Below are positions 1-8,670 of a stretch of 64,000 bases of DNA, piece by piece. Each line of letters starts with the position of its first letter. Position 1 is the stretch's first letter. The notes beneath the pieces were generated by a model that made no database searches, was not told the DNA's origin, and was given only the letters and a program-made list of their open reading frames with translations. Both the position numbers and the translations under genes were made by a program. Origin of the DNA: Serinibacter arcticus (GTDB lineage Bacteria > Actinomycetota > Actinomycetes > Actinomycetales > Beutenbergiaceae); NCBI RefSeq assembly GCF_004786095.1, contig NZ_RHPJ01000002.1, forward strand, positions 682,001 through 746,000, read 5' to 3'.

Positions 1-156
1 TACCCCGGTGTGCCCACGGCGGCCGAGCTGCGCGCCGACGTCGAGGCCGCCGAGGGCTACTACTCCGACCCGATGGGACCCGCGGACTGGCGGCGCGCCG
101 TCAGCGCGACGCTCGCGCTCCGGGTCCGCCACGACCTGCTGCAGGAGACCGCATGA
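1..156 (+). CDS. Molybdenum hydroxylase FAD-binding subunit, C-terminal end (partial)
   Basis: Only the last 51 residues are in the window. The frame is open from base 1 and ends in TGA at 154-156. The tail GYYSDPMGPADWRRAVSATL followed by LRVRHDLL is typical of the C-terminal domain of FAD-binding subunits of xanthine dehydrogenase/CO dehydrogenase-type enzymes (YgfM/CoxM-like), which pass electrons from the Fe-S clusters to NAD. The stop overlaps the next start as ATGA, so the two genes are translationally coupled subunits of one enzyme. The family call rests on a short fragment and on this context. Confidence 0.7.
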   Translation, partial: YPGVPTAAELRADVEAAEGYYSDPMGPADWRRAVSATLALRVRHDLLQETA

Positions 157-3047
157 GGCTCACGATCAACGACTCCGCCGTCGAGACGCCCGCGCCGGCG
201 CCCGGGCAGTGCCTGCGCACGCTGCTGCGCGAGAGCGGGCACCTCGAGGTCAAGAAGGGCTGCGACGCCGGTGACTGCGGCGCGTGCTCGGTCCTGCTCG
301 ACGGCGAGGCCGTGCACTCGTGCATCGTCCCGGCCGGGCGAGCCGAGGGCCGGAGCGTGACGACGGCCGCCGGCCTCGCGCCCGGCGACGAGCTCCACCC
401 GGTGCAGGAGGCGCTGGTGGAGAGCTTCGGGTTCCAGTGCGGCTTCTGCACACCGGGCATGAGCGTGACGGCCTCGACGCTGGGCCCGGAGGACCTGGGC
501 GACCTCGACCGCCGCATGAAGGGCAACCTGTGCCGCTGCACGGGCTACCGGCCGATCCGCGAGGCGATCTGCGCCGGTGTGGGCGGGGGAGCGGGCGACG
601 GGTGCGGTGGCTGCCCGACGGCGGCGCTCGCGTCGGCTCCTGCGGCTCCGGTCGAGGCTGAGCCCGAGCCCGTCGAGGCCGTCGACCCCGCAGGGGCCCC
701 GATGTCCGGCGGCGTGGGCGACTCCGTCCGCCCGCCGCGCGGACGAGAGATCGTGCAGGGTCTGGAGCCGTTCACGTTCGACACCGTGGTGCCGGGGACG
801 CTGACGCTGCGTGTCGTCGGATCACCGCACGCGCACGCGCGCGTGGTGGCCATCGACACCACGGCGGCCCGCGCCGTGCCGGGCGTCGTGGTGATCCTCA
901 CGCACGAGGACGTCCCCCGTCGCCGGTACTCCACGGCCCGCCACCAGTTCCGCGACGACGACCCCGACGACACCCGGATGCTCGACGACGTGGTGCGCCA
1001 CATCGGCCAGCGCGTGGTCGCCGTCGTGGCGGAGACCGCGGCCGCCGCGGCCGCCGCGTGTGCGCTGGTGCGGATCGACTACGAGGTGCTGCCGGCCGTC
1101 TTCGAGCCCGAGGCCGCCCGGTCACCGGGCGCCCCGGTCCTGCACCCCGAGCTCGACGAGAGCGACCGCGTGCACGAGTCGGGGCGCAACGTCGTCGCGG
1201 CGCTGCACGGCGGCTACGGCGGCGACGTGGACGCGGCGCTCGCGGCCAGCGCCGTCACCGTCGGCGGCACGTGGCAGACCAGTCGCGTGAGCCACGCGCA
1301 GCTGGAGACGCACGGCTCGATCGGGTGGCTCGACGACGACGGACGCCTCGTCATCCGCTCCAGCACGCAGGTGCCGTTCCTCGTGCGCGACGAGCTCGCG
1401 CTGCTGCTCGACCTGCCGCGCGAGCGGGTGCGGGTCTTCGCGGCGCGCGTCGGCGGCGGTTTCGGCGGCAAGCAGGAGATCTTCACCGAGGACCTGGTGG
1501 CGCTCGCGGTGCTGCGGACGTCCCGGCCGGTCGCCTACGAGTTCTCCCGCAACGACGAGTTCGTGCGGTCCTCGTTCCGGCACCCGATGCGCGTCTCGGT
1601 GACCCTCGGGGCCGGCACCGACGGCGTCCTGACGGCCATGAAGATCGACGTGCTGAGCGACACGGGCGCCTACGGCAACCACGCGATCGGTGTGATGTTC
1701 CACGGCTGCTCGGAGTCGATCGGCGTCTACCGCTCGCCCGTGACGCGCGTGGACGCCGAGGCGGTGTACACGAACAACGTGCCCTCGGGCGCGTTCCGGG
1801 GGTACGGCCTCGGGCAGGTGATCCTCGGCGTGGAGTCGGCGATGGACCTGCTCGCGCAGGAGCTCGGCATCGACCCGTTCGACCTGCGTCGGCTCAACGC
1901 CGTCAGGCGCGGCGATCCGATCCACGTCACGCACCCCGACCACGAGGAGGACATCGTGTGGGGCAGCTACGGGCTCGACCAGTGCCTCGACCTGGCGCAG
2001 GCGGCGCTGCGGCGCGGGAACGGCGTCGAGGCGCCCGCGGGCTGGGCCGTGGGGGAGGGGATGGCGCTCTCGATGCTGTCCACGATGGCGCCGCGCGGAC
2101 ACTTCTCCGACGCGAGCGCGACGCTGCGGCCCGACGGCGTGGTGGTGCTCGACGTCGGATCGGCCGAGTTCGGCAACGGCACCTCCACGGTCCACCGGCA
2201 GATCGCCACGACGGTGCTCGGCATCGGCGGCGACCGCCTGGTGCTGCGCCGCTCCGACACCGACCTCGTCGGCCACGACACGGGGGCGTTCGCGTCCTCG
2301 GGCATCACCGTGGCGGGCAGGGCGCTGCACGCGGCCTGCACGAAGCTGCGGACGCTGGTGGCGGGGTTGGCGCGCGGGGTGGTCGGGGGCGGCGAGGGTG
2401 ACGACGTGTTCGCCGGCGACGTGGCCGCCGACGACGTCGAGCTGGGGCCGGGCGGCGCGATCGTCGACGGCCGGACCGTCCCGTGGGCGGACGTGCTGGC
2501 CGCCGCCGCGCCGGAGGACCTCGTGACCGACGGGCTGCGCGCGAGCGTGGAGGAGCGCGCGTACGTCAGGTCGCTGGCGTTCAACGTGCACGCGGTGCGC
2601 GTCGCCGTCGACGTCGAGACCGGCAGCGTGCGGGTGCTGCAGTCGGTCCAGGCGGCCGACGCCGGTGTGGTCCTCAACCCCGCGCAGTGCCGCGGTCAGG
2701 TCGAGGGCGGCGCGGCGCAGGGACTCGGCAGCGCGCTGCTGGAGGAGGTCATGACCGACGGCGCCGGCACGGTCACCTCCTCGGTGTTCCGGTTCTACCG
2801 CGTGCCGCAGTTCGCGGACGTGCCGACGACCGAGGTGTACTTCGCGCGGACGAGCGACGAGCTGGGGCCGTTCGGCGCCAAGTCGATGAGCGAGTCGCCG
2901 TACAACCCGGTGGCACCCGCCGTGGGGAACGCGATCGCGCGCGCGACCGGCGCCCGGGTCTTCACGCAGCCGTTCTCGCGCGACCGCGTGTGGCGGGCGG
3001 CGGCCGAGGCCGGTGCGACGGGTGGGGCGACAGCGACGGCGTCCTGA
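153..3047 (+). CDS. Fused [2Fe-2S]/molybdopterin hydroxylase (XdhD/YgfN-like purine hydroxylase)
   Basis: 964 residues combining two subunits that are usually separate in CO-dehydrogenase-type enzymes. Residues 1-150 form the two-cluster [2Fe-2S] module: C37, C42, C45, C57 and then C96, C99, C127, C129 (QCGFCTPG and NLCRCTGYRP). Residues of about 190-955 are the aldehyde oxidase/xanthine dehydrogenase molybdopterin domain, with VGGGFGGKQE near 433, GAFRGYGLGQ near 546 and the catalytic-type Glu in SMSESPYNPVAPA (E914). Length and the SES-PYNP ending match the E. coli XdhD/YgfN type rather than classical XdhB. A purine substrate (hypoxanthine or xanthine to urate) is inferred from the downstream urate, allantoin and permease genes. 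The start ATG lies inside the stop of the FAD subunit. A Pro/Ala/Glu-rich linker (about 150-190) joins the two modules. Confidence 0.85.
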   Translation: MRLTINDSAVETPAPAPGQCLRTLLRESGHLEVKKGCDAGDCGACSVLLDGEAVHSCIVPAGRAEGRSVTTAAGLAPGDELHPVQEALVESFGFQCGFCTPGMSVTASTLGPEDLGDLDRRMKGNLCRCTGYRPIREAICAGVGGGAGDGCGGCPTAALASAPAAPVEAEPEPVEAVDPAGAPMSGGVGDSVRPPRGREIVQGLEPFTFDTVVPGTLTLRVVGSPHAHARVVAIDTTAARAVPGVVVILTHEDVPRRRYSTARHQFRDDDPDDTRMLDDVVRHIGQRVVAVVAETAAAAAAACALVRIDYEVLPAVFEPEAARSPGAPVLHPELDESDRVHESGRNVVAALHGGYGGDVDAALAASAVTVGGTWQTSRVSHAQLETHGSIGWLDDDGRLVIRSSTQVPFLVRDELALLLDLPRERVRVFAARVGGGFGGKQEIFTEDLVALAVLRTSRPVAYEFSRNDEFVRSSFRHPMRVSVTLGAGTDGVLTAMKIDVLSDTGAYGNHAIGVMFHGCSESIGVYRSPVTRVDAEAVYTNNVPSGAFRGYGLGQVILGVESAMDLLAQELGIDPFDLRRLNAVRRGDPIHVTHPDHEEDIVWGSYGLDQCLDLAQAALRRGNGVEAPAGWAVGEGMALSMLSTMAPRGHFSDASATLRPDGVVVLDVGSAEFGNGTSTVHRQIATTVLGIGGDRLVLRRSDTDLVGHDTGAFASSGITVAGRALHAACTKLRTLVAGLARGVVGGGEGDDVFAGDVAADDVELGPGGAIVDGRTVPWADVLAAAAPEDLVTDGLRASVEERAYVRSLAFNVHAVRVAVDVETGSVRVLQSVQAADAGVVLNPAQCRGQVEGGAAQGLGSALLEEVMTDGAGTVTSSVFRFYRVPQFADVPTTEVYFARTSDELGPFGAKSMSESPYNPVAPAVGNAIARATGARVFTQPFSRDRVWRAAAEAGATGGATATAS

Positions 3048-3065
3048 CCCGCTGAGGCACTGACG

Positions 3066-3125
3066 CCGACCGACCGACCGACCGACCGGCCGGCTGGCTG
3101 TGGACGGGCCGGCTGTGGACGGGCC
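3066..3125. repeat. Simple CCGA repeat followed by a duplicated 15-mer
   Basis: Five CCGA units run from 3066 to 3085. GGCTGTGGACGGGCC then occurs twice head to tail at 3096-3110 and 3111-3125. This is non-coding and looks like slippage-generated low-complexity DNA. Confidence 0.75.
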
Positions 3126-3267
3126 GGCGAGTCGGTCATCGGGCCGTCCTTCGCAGGGCTGGTTCGCTGTGCACGGATAGCCGTCTCGCCCGCTCGGTGT
3201 GCACGGGTGGCCGCACCGGGTGGGCCGACGCGACCACGGGCGCACAGCGAACGAGCCGCCGACGGCG

Positions 3268-3323
3268 ACCGGGTAACCGGGTAACCGGGTGACCGGGTGA
3301 CCGGGTGACCGGGTGACCGGGTG
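3268..3323. repeat. Tandem array of seven 8-bp units ACCGGGTR
   Basis: Two ACCGGGTA units are followed by five ACCGGGTG units, perfectly in register, ending at ACTGG. The array is a microsatellite-like VNTR in the convergent gap after the hydroxylase gene. It has no spacers and is not a CRISPR. Confidence 0.85.
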
Positions 3324-3358
3324 ACTGGCACGGTACGGCCGGTTCCGGGTGGTCGTCG

Positions 3359-3422
3359 CCGTTGGCTGTCACGGTGCGTCCGGTTGCCGGCGGTGATCCG
3401 GACCAGGAGTGACAGCCAACGG
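3359..3422. terminator. Inverted repeat, candidate bidirectional terminator
   Basis: CCGTTGGCTGTCAC (3359-3372) is exactly complementary to GTGACAGCCAACGG (3409-3422). An inner GTCCGG/CCGGAC pair extends the stem. It lies between two convergent genes and about 50 bp past the stop of the permease. There is no T-run, so function as a terminator is inferred. Confidence 0.5.
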
Positions 3423-3468
3423 TGGGGCGGGCGGTTCCGGCCGTGCTCACCCGGGGCGGACGTCCGGG

Positions 3469-4356
3469 CTAGAGGCCCTTCTGGGGTGTCATGCCCATGC
3501 GGGCGAGCACCACGTTCTCCAGGATCTGCACCACGTTGTAGAGCACGAGCGAGACCGCCGTGACGGCCACGACCGACGTCCACAGGGCCGTGAACTGCGC
3601 CTGCGGGACGAAGCCGCCGATCGAGCCACCGATCCCGCCGCCGACGGCGAGCCACTCGGCCAGGAGCGCGCCCGTGATCGCGCCGGGCACCGAGATCCGC
3701 ACGGCCGCGAAGAACGCGGGCAGCGAGGACGGGATCGCCACGTGTCGCAGGGTCGAGACGGTGCCACCGCCGTAGACGGCGACCAGGTCGTTCATGTGAC
3801 CGGCCGCGGACCGCAGCCCGAACGAGATCGTCACGAGCGCCGGGAAGAGCACCACGATGCCGCCGATGACGGCGACGGTGGCGAGATCGCGGCCGAAGAT
3901 CAGGATGATGACGGGTGCCATCGCGATCAGCGGGACGGAGCGCAGCAGCATCGCCGCCGGCATGAGAGCGTGCTCGACGCCCTTGCTGAGCTGGAACAGC
4001 AGCGCCCCGACCATCGCCGCCACGAGCCCGGCGACGAAGCCGATCAGCGAATGACCGAGCGTCACGCCGAGGTTGGCGGCGATCAGCTCACGGTTGGCGG
4101 GCGCCGCCGGAACGGTCGTGAGGTAGTTCCAGACGTCGAGCGGGTTCTTGGCGATCAACGGCGAGATGTCGAAGACCGCGAGCACCCCGAACCACAGCAC
4201 CACGACCGCCACGATCGTCAGCGCGAACGTGGAGAGCGAGCGCGTCAGCGCCTTGACCACCGCCTGGCGGGCCTCACGGCTGACGCGGGACGTCACGGCG
4301 TCGGGCGCGGTGGGCGCCGCCGGTGAGGTCGGCGCGGCCACGGTTCCCGCGGTCAC
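3469..4356 (-). CDS. ABC transporter permease (NitT/TauT/SsuC family), second permease
   Basis: 295 residues. After an Ala/Pro/Thr-rich cytoplasmic head of about 30 residues come a first transmembrane segment (LTIVAVVVLWFGVLAVF) and the binding-protein-dependent permease domain with about six helices. The EAA-like loop contains LRHVAIPSSLPAFFAAVRIS. It is paralogous in fold to the permease upstream, so the importer is a heterodimer. I chose the GTG at 4356 because it overlaps the upstream stop as GTGA and gives a sensible N-terminus. It is the last gene of a binding protein, ATPase, permease, permease set. Substrate is not determined by sequence; the purine catabolic context suggests a purine, pyrimidine or ureide compound. 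Confidence 0.85.
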   Translation of the reverse strand: MTAGTVAAPTSPAAPTAPDAVTSRVSREARQAVVKALTRSLSTFALTIVAVVVLWFGVLAVFDISPLIAKNPLDVWNYLTTVPAAPANRELIAANLGVTLGHSLIGFVAGLVAAMVGALLFQLSKGVEHALMPAAMLLRSVPLIAMAPVIILIFGRDLATVAVIGGIVVLFPALVTISFGLRSAAGHMNDLVAVYGGGTVSTLRHVAIPSSLPAFFAAVRISVPGAITGALLAEWLAVGGGIGGSIGGFVPQAQFTALWTSVVAVTAVSLVLYNVVQILENVVLARMGMTPQKGL

Positions 4357-5207
4357 GACGCCGCCCCCTTCGACCACGGGGCGACGAGCCGTGCGACGAG
4401 ACCCACCAGCGCGAACCCGGCCAGCGCCACGACGCCGCTCGCCAGCGCGAGCGCCCAGACCCGGGGAGCGTCGGAGTTCTGCATCGCGAGGGTCATGGCG
4501 AGACCGACGCCAGCCTCGATCTTGCCGAAGAACTCGCCGAGCACGGCGCCGAGGAAGGCCGCGGGGACGGCGATCTGCAGGCCGTTGAGGATGGCGGGCA
4601 GCGCGGCCACGAGCCGCACCTTGACCAGCTGCGTGAAGCGGCTGCCACCGAAGACCGCCACGACGTCGAGCGCCGAGGCGTCGGCGGACTTGAGGCCGAG
4701 CAGCGTGGCCACGACGGTGGTGAAGAAGACCGACAGCGATGCGAGCAGCACGGCCGTTCCCGAGGGCTGTCCGGCCGCCGGCGGCTGGATGAGGACGACG
4801 GCGAGGATCCCGACCGCGACGATCGGGATGCAGTAGGTGATGATCGCGAGCTGCGTGATGAGGCCCTCGAGGCGCGGCACCACGATCACGAGGCCGGACA
4901 GCACGAGTGCGAGCCCGTTTCCCCACAGGTACCCCGTCCCCGCCCCCGCGAGCGTGACGGAGAAGTTTCGCCAGAAGTAGGCCCACCCGGCGTCGCCGAG
5001 CTCCGCCACGACCTCGACCGGCGTCGGGATGGCCGCGGCCCACAGCGCGAGCAGCCACCAGAGCGCGACGATGACGACGCCACCCAGCACGCCGATCGCC
5101 CACGGCGGGAGCCGCCGCGCACCGGGGGCGGGCAGGGCCGTCGCATCCCGGCTGTCGCGGCTGTCCGGAGAGACCGGCACGACGGCGGCCGGCGCGTCAG
5201 TGGTCAT
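4353..5207 (-). CDS. ABC transporter permease (NitT/TauT/SsuC family), first permease
   Basis: 284 residues. There is a Pro-rich head, then [21 protein letters not shown] as the first helix and the inner-membrane component domain. The EAA-type loop is [20 protein letters not shown]. It moves the substrate across the membrane together with the second permease and the ATPase. The ATG at 5207 overlaps the ATPase stop by 11 bp, and its own stop overlaps the next GTG by 4 bp, so the three genes are co-translated. The specificity is unknown. Confidence 0.85.
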   Translation of the reverse strand: MTTDAPAAVVPVSPDSRDSRDATALPAPGARRLPPWAIGVLGGVVIVALWWLLALWAAAIPTPVEVVAELGDAGWAYFWRNFSVTLAGAGTGYLWGNGLALVLSGLVIVVPRLEGLITQLAIITYCIPIVAVGILAVVLIQPPAAGQPSGTAVLLASLSVFFTTVVATLLGLKSADASALDVVAVFGGSRFTQLVKVRLVAALPAILNGLQIAVPAAFLGAVLGEFFGKIEAGVGLAMTLAMQNSDAPRVWALALASGVVALAGFALVGLVARLVAPWSKGAAS

Positions 5208-6045
5208 CGGTCGCCGCCCCGCCCTCGCCGAACAGGATTTCGGACGCCTGGTCCACGTACGTGTGGAACTCCGGCGTCCGCATCATCTCCGGGGTCCGCG
5301 GTCGCGGCAGGTCGATCGTCATGACCTCCTTGATCCGACCGGGGCGCGGACTCATGACCGCGACCTTGTCCGACAGGAAGATCGCCTCGGAGATGCCGTG
5401 CGTGACCAGCAGCGTGGTGGCTGGCCGCTCGGTCCAGATGCGCAGCAGCTCGAGGTTGAGGCGCTGGCGCGTCATGTCGTCCAGCGCGCCGAACGGCTCG
5501 TCGAACAGCAGCACGTCCGGCCGCAGGATGAGGGAGCGGGCGATGGAGACCCGCTGCCTCATCCCGCCGGAGAGCTGGGCGGGCTTGGCCTTCTCGAAGC
5601 CGTTCAGCCCGACGAGCGCGATCATCTCGCGCACGTAGTCGTCGTCCACCTTGCGCCCGGCCACCTCGAACGGCAGCCGGACGTTGGACAGCACGCTGCG
5701 CCACGGCAGCAGCGCGGAGTCCTGGAACGCGATGCCCAGGTGGTTCCCGCGCCGCAGCTCCCACGGGGTCATCCCGTCCACCAGGGCCGTGCCGCCCGTC
5801 GGCTCCTCGAGTCCGGCCAGGATGCGCAGGATCGTCGACTTGCCGCAGCCCGAGGGGCCGAGCAGCGACAGGAACGTGCCCTGGTCGGTGAAGAGGTCGG
5901 TGTCCGCCAGGGCCGTGACGCGGTTGCGCCCGGTGGCGAAGACCTTCGACAGGCCCTCCAGGCGCAGCCCCGTGCCGAGGCTGCCGGTGGTGCCCGTGGC
6001 TCCGGTCGGTGCGGAGGCGGTGGTCGGGCTCGTGGGAGCGCTCAT
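5197..6045 (-). CDS. ABC transporter ATP-binding protein (SsuB/TauB-like)
   Basis: 282 residues with a full nucleotide-binding domain: Walker [10 protein letters not shown] near residue 60, Q-loop FQDSALLPW, signature [15 protein letters not shown], Walker [14 protein letters not shown] and the H-switch [10 protein letters not shown]. The first 25 residues are Ala/Thr/Gly-rich and non-conserved. It energises the two permeases encoded immediately downstream. The start at 6045 was chosen because the gap to the binding-protein stop is only 13 nt and the frame upstream lacks conservation. Confidence 0.9.
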   Translation of the reverse strand: MSAPTSPTTASAPTGATGTTGSLGTGLRLEGLSKVFATGRNRVTALADTDLFTDQGTFLSLLGPSGCGKSTILRILAGLEEPTGGTALVDGMTPWELRRGNHLGIAFQDSALLPWRSVLSNVRLPFEVAGRKVDDDYVREMIALVGLNGFEKAKPAQLSGGMRQRVSIARSLILRPDVLLFDEPFGALDDMTRQRLNLELLRIWTERPATTLLVTHGISEAIFLSDKVAVMSPRPGRIKEVMTIDLPRPRTPEMMRTPEFHTYVDQASEILFGEGGAATDDH

Positions 6046-6058
6046 GGTCTGCCGCGCC

Positions 6059-7147
6059 TCAGCCCGCGTAGTCGACGAGCTCGGGGTTCTCCTCGTAGAC
6101 CTCGGCCAGGAGCGAGAGGTCGAAGAGGTCGGACGCCTCGAGGTCGATGCCGGCGCCGGCGAGGCTCTCCACCGTCGAGGCCTGCAGCTCCTCGGAGATC
6201 GTGAACAGGCCGTTCGCCTCGGTCTCGTCGGACACGATGAGCTCGTTCTGCGCGGTCGCGCCGGCCAGGGTCTTCTCCGGGTCGAGGTCGAGATCGGCGC
6301 CGTACACCTCGTACGCGAGGCGCGCACCCTCCTCGGGGTCGTTCACCGCGTCGGTCCAGCCCTTGATCTCGGCCACCAGGAAGGCCTTGAGCTTCTCGCG
6401 GTCGTTCGCGATCGCGTCGTCGGTCACGGCCACGCTCTCCGCGACGAACGGCAGGCCGTTGTCGGCGAAGGCGAGGTTCGTGGTCGGGTTGCCGCCCGAC
6501 TCCACCGTGATGGCCTCGTTGGTGAGGTAGGCGATGAAGCCGTCGACCTCGCCGGAGACCAGGGGCGCGGGGTCGTACTGCACCGGCACGACCTCGACCT
6601 CGCTCGGGTCGATGTCGTTGGCCGCCAGCAGCGCCTGGAACAGGGCGGTGTTGGAGTCCTGGACGCCGATCTTCTTGCCGATCAGGTCCTCGGGCGTGGC
6701 GATGTCGGCACCGTCAGCCAGCGAGAGGACCGTGAAGGGGTTCTTCTGGAAGGTGGTGCCGATGATCTTCAGCGGGGCGCCCTCGCTCGCGACGACGGAG
6801 CCGATCGAGACGGCGTCGGACAGTGCGACGTCGGTGGTGCCGGAGATGAGCTCGGCGGCACCCGTGGAGGGGCCGGCGGTCAGCGTGACCTCGCCCAGAC
6901 CGGCGTCGGTGTAGTAGCCGTTCTCGAGGGCGAAGAACTCGCCCGCGAACTCCTCGTTCTTGATCCAGCTGAGCTGGACGCTGATATCGCCGAGCGACAC
7001 CGCGGCGTCGCCGGAACCGGAGGTCGCGGCGCTCTCGGCGTCGTCCCCGCCGGAGCAGGCGGAGAGACCGAGGGCGGCGACGGCGAGGGTCGCGATCGCG
7101 AGGGAGCCGCGGGCGCGACGGGGGGTGGTGCGTGCGGTGGGGGTCAT
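6059..7147 (-). CDS. ABC transporter substrate-binding lipoprotein (NMT1/THI5/SsuA-like)
   Basis: 362 residues. It begins with a lipoprotein signal (Arg-rich n-region, [13 protein letters not shown], lipobox LSAC at about residues 28-31). The mature part is an NMT1/THI5-like periplasmic-fold domain, starting [21 protein letters not shown], a form seen in binders of pyrimidine or thiamine-precursor type and of sulfonates. It delivers an unidentified solute to the permease pair. GGAG lies about 6-7 nt before the ATG. A -10-like TACGGT at 7214-7219 gives it its own promoter, separate from the allantoin operon that ends at 7300. Confidence 0.85.
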   Translation of the reverse strand: MTPTARTTPRRARGSLAIATLAVAALGLSACSGGDDAESAATSGSGDAAVSLGDISVQLSWIKNEEFAGEFFALENGYYTDAGLGEVTLTAGPSTGAAELISGTTDVALSDAVSIGSVVASEGAPLKIIGTTFQKNPFTVLSLADGADIATPEDLIGKKIGVQDSNTALFQALLAANDIDPSEVEVVPVQYDPAPLVSGEVDGFIAYLTNEAITVESGGNPTTNLAFADNGLPFVAESVAVTDDAIANDREKLKAFLVAEIKGWTDAVNDPEEGARLAYEVYGADLDLDPEKTLAGATAQNELIVSDETEANGLFTISEELQASTVESLAGAGIDLEASDLFDLSLLAEVYEENPELVDYAG

Positions 7148-7213
7148 CAGGGGCTCCAGGGTCCGGTGCTCCGCCCCGGCGAGCCGGGGGCGGAGCGGGG
7201 TGCAGTGAGGCTG

Positions 7214-7253
7214 ACCGTAGAACCACGACGTTTCCGGCTCCGGAGCACTCCGG
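7214..7253 (-). promoter_or_regulatory. Promoter of the ABC importer with palindromic site
   Basis: Read on the minus strand, TACGGT (7214-7219) fits a -10 hexamer 67 nt before the binding-protein start. Just upstream, in the -35 zone, is CCGGAG-CA-CTCCGG (7240-7253), a palindrome with 6-bp arms that could be an operator. Both are inferred by eye. Confidence 0.4.
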
Positions 7254-7299
7254 TTTCCTGCGCGTAACGGGTTGCGGCTGGCGGTGGGCTCGAGGTGTG

Positions 7300-8670
7300 T
7301 CAGGGGCGGTGCTCGGCGCCCAGACGCACCACGGCCTCCGTCAGCGCCCGGATGCCCAGGGCCACGTCGCCCGTGGCGACCGACTCGGCCGGGTGGTGGC
7401 TCACGCCGTCGGGGTTGCGCAGGAACAGCATGCCGACGTCGGTCAGCGCACCGATCGCCATCGCGTCGTGGCCGGCGCGGCTGAAGATTCGGGCGGGAGC
7501 GTCGGCCCCGCGCGCCAGCGTCGTGGTGATGCCCGCCCCGACGACGTCCTGCAGCAGCGGCGCGCACATCACGGCCGCCGCGCTGTGGATCTCGCGCCAG
7601 GCCCAGCGCAGCCCGCGGCCGCCCATGATCGTGTCGAGCTCGCGCCCGAGCGCGTCCCACACGCGGTCGCGGTCGTCGTCGAGCTCACCGCGCAGGTCGA
7701 GCGAGAACCGCACCTGGCCCGGCACCACGTTGACCGCCCCGGGGAACGCCTCGAACTGCCCGACCGTGCCGACGATGTGGTGCTCCGCACGGCAGATCCG
7801 CTCCACCGCGAGCGCAGCCTCGCTCGCGCCCAGCAGCGCGTCGTGCCGCATGTCGTACGGCGTCCCACCCGCGTGGCGGGCCTCGCCGTCGACCACGACC
7901 TGGAACCGCCGGGCGCTCGCGATCGAGGAGACGACGGCGAGCGACTCGCCCCGCCGGTCCAGCTCCGGCCCCTGCTCGATGTGCGCCTCGAGGTAGCCCA
8001 CCAGCTCCTCCGGCCGCCGTGCCGCCTCGCCGATCCGGCCGGGGTCGAGGCCGAACTCGAGCGCGGCCTGCCGCAGCGTGGTGCCGCCCGCGTCGGTCAG
8101 CGACCACCACTCCGGCCGCCACAGACCCGCCACGGCGCTCGACCCGAGCAGCGCCTTGCCGAACCGGGTGCCCTCCTCGTCGGAGAACGCGATCACCTCG
8201 AGCGCGAACGGGAACGGCGAGGACGCGCGGGGCCCGCCCGCGCCGTCGACCACCACGCGCAGCAGCCGCACGACCTCCAGCGCCATCAGCACACCGACGA
8301 CGCCGTCGTACCTCCCCGCGTCCAGCACCGTGTCCAGGTGCGACCCCAGCAGCAGCGCCGGCGTCTCGTCGCGCAGCGCCCGCTCGCTCGCGGACGGGCC
8401 GGGGTCGCCCGCGATCACCGTGGCGCGCGGGCGCGGCGCGAGCCGGCCGATCTGGTTGCCCGCCGCGTCCTGCCGCGTGGTCATCCCCAGCTCGCGCATC
8501 CACTCGGCCACCAGTCGGTTCACGCGCGCGTGCTCGGGCGAGAGATGGACGCGCTCGATCGTGCCGGGGGTCGCGGTCACGCGCGCCAGCTCGTCGCAGC
8601 GCGTCATGGCTCGCCGCGCGGCCGTCGCGAGCAGCTCCGGGGAGATCTCCAGCAGGGTCCGCCAGCTCAC
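7300..8670 (-). CDS. allC: Allantoate amidohydrolase (M20-family Zn hydrolase)
   Basis: 456 residues of the AllC/ureidopropionase M20 family, which here should convert allantoate to ureidoglycine, CO2 and ammonia. Visible metal-site motifs are GSHLDTVLDAGRYDG (His and Asp), FSDEEGTRF (two Glu), the AHIEQGPEL block and DGVSHHPAE near the C-terminus. PGAVNVVPGQVRFSLDLR is the dimerisation-domain signature. It is about 40 residues longer than common AllC proteins, from insertions near DPGPSASERAL and VDGAGGPRASSPF. The GTG at 8670 overlaps the stop of pucG as GTGA. It is the last gene of the allantoin operon. A related N-carbamoyl amino acid hydrolase is the main alternative, but context favours allantoate. 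Confidence 0.85.
   Translation of the reverse strand: MSWRTLLEISPELLATAARRAMTRCDELARVTATPGTIERVHLSPEHARVNRLVAEWMRELGMTTRQDAAGNQIGRLAPRPRATVIAGDPGPSASERALRDETPALLLGSHLDTVLDAGRYDGVVGVLMALEVVRLLRVVVDGAGGPRASSPFPFALEVIAFSDEEGTRFGKALLGSSAVAGLWRPEWWSLTDAGGTTLRQAALEFGLDPGRIGEAARRPEELVGYLEAHIEQGPELDRRGESLAVVSSIASARRFQVVVDGEARHAGGTPYDMRHDALLGASEAALAVERICRAEHHIVGTVGQFEAFPGAVNVVPGQVRFSLDLRGELDDDRDRVWDALGRELDTIMGGRGLRWAWREIHSAAAVMCAPLLQDVVGAGITTTLARGADAPARIFSRAGHDAMAIGALTDVGMLFLRNPDGVSHHPAESVATGDVALGIRALTEAVVRLGAEHRP

Larger units (their letters stand above)
3048..3468. other. 421-bp gene-free convergent intergenic region rich in short repeats
   Basis: This lies between the plus-strand hydroxylase and the minus-strand permease, both ending here. 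It contains no credible gene. It holds five CCGA units and a tandem 15-mer (3066-3125), an 8-bp tandem array (3268-3323) and a 14-bp inverted repeat (3359-3422), listed separately. The convergent arrangement suggests transcription ends here from both sides. Confidence 0.7.

Noticed and set aside
1122..3245. Long open frame on the minus strand opposite the molybdenum hydroxylase
   Set aside because: It is Arg/His/Pro-rich with no motif. The plus-strand frame carries all Fe-S and molybdopterin residues. Such antisense frames are expected in GC-rich DNA.
3268..3323. Regular repeats as a CRISPR array
   Set aside because: Units are only 8 bp, contiguous and without spacers, and no cas genes are present.
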